From Bacteroidales bacterium (lineage in GTDB: Bacteria; Bacteroidota; Bacteroidia; Bacteroidales; FEN-979): a stretch of DNA of 64,000 nucleotides. Positions 63,958 to 64,000 of the stretch are shown one piece after another. The DNA lies in the NCBI GenBank assembly GCA_030681475.1, contig JAUXWT010000037.1, forward strand, positions 1 to 64,000. The letters are read 5' to 3'. Position numbers and translations under genes: made by a program. Position 1 is the first letter of the stretch. Every line of letters starts with the position of its first letter. The notes under the pieces were generated by a model, which ran no database searches, had not been told where the DNA came from, and saw only the letters and a list, made by a program, of their open reading frames with translations.

Positions 63958-64000
63958 AATATCACAATTGTATCTAAATTGGTTTTGGCAACACAGGGGA

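Larger units (their letters stand above)
55449..64000 (+). mobile_element. Integrative element (satellite- or prophage-like), right end outside the window
   Basis: All genes are on the plus strand, more AT-rich than the chromosome, and lack housekeeping functions. The order is zinc-ribbon/HTH protein, tyrosine integrase, unknown protein, AlpA-like excisionase, micro-ORF, CHC2-Toprim-ATPase replication protein, iteron array, terminase-small-subunit-like protein. This resembles phage-inducible chromosomal islands; a prophage or integrative plasmid cannot be excluded because the rest of the element is not visible. No relaxase, capsid or tail gene is in view. Confidence 0.8.

Overview
The window is a 64 kb stretch of a Bacteroidota chromosome, probably from the Bacteroidales or a related environmental lineage. 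Several signs agree. Many starts are preceded by a TAnnTTTG -7 promoter element and few by a Shine-Dalgarno. Three secreted peptidases carry type IX secretion (T9SS) C-terminal sorting domains. There is a PorD/DUF4835 homologue, a Bacteroidota-type omega subunit, the alternative GlmU-like protein, a type B L31, and a glycogen synthase/alpha-glucan phosphorylase fusion. No rRNA, tRNA or CRISPR array was seen.

Layout. 1-1309: IS debris. An ISAs1 transposase is cut at a TA by the end of an IS630-type element that leaves the left edge, and a second IS630 N-terminal fragment follows. 1315-7231: one long minus-strand operon (bamD, rpoZ, coaBC, porD, recN, fabI). 7372-9557: an alpha-oxoamine synthase with a membrane protein. 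9566-12732: a secreted M14 peptidase, dapA and a DUF6913 protein. 12941-19377: an MBL-fold hydrolase, an oligopeptide-binding lipoprotein and two tandem M1 aminopeptidases with T9SS tails. 19383-24649 (minus): lon, GlmU-like, L31 and LuxC-like acyl-CoA reductase. 24730-29598: serC, serA and DUF1015 (serine pathway) with two small neighbours. 29602-39546: a sulfatase-fold transferase, yggS, prmC, yigZ, a possible oriC, dnaA, a tyrosine phosphatase, a serine/threonine dehydratase, a tetrapyrrole-type methylase and an ABC exporter. 39558-42403: a membrane VWA-like protein and fabG. 42429-51387 (minus): a glycogen operon with debranching enzyme, GT4 glycosyltransferase, GH57 and the synthase-phosphorylase fusion. 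51504-55448: a beta-helix lipoprotein, sucD and mnmE.

55449-64000 is a different world: more AT-rich, all plus strand, and starting directly at the 3' end of mnmE. It holds a zinc-ribbon/HTH protein, a tyrosine integrase, an unknown protein, an AlpA-like excisionase, a 38-residue coupled micro-ORF, a 1279-residue CHC2-Toprim-ATPase primase-helicase, an iteron-like origin directly behind it, and a protein resembling a small terminase subunit. This order (int, regulator, xis, pri-rep, ori, terS-like) recalls phage-inducible chromosomal islands, which I do not know as a described class in Bacteroidota. A prophage or integrative plasmid cut by the window edge remains possible.

The intergenic DNA of this element is dense with structure: four GTACCTC operator-like copies over the promoter, five 10-bp GCAACA repeats running into the first start codon, three palindromes before the excisionase gene, and ten TGTAGGGC-type iterons after the primase gene. 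Domain names come from reading the sequence; no database search was run.
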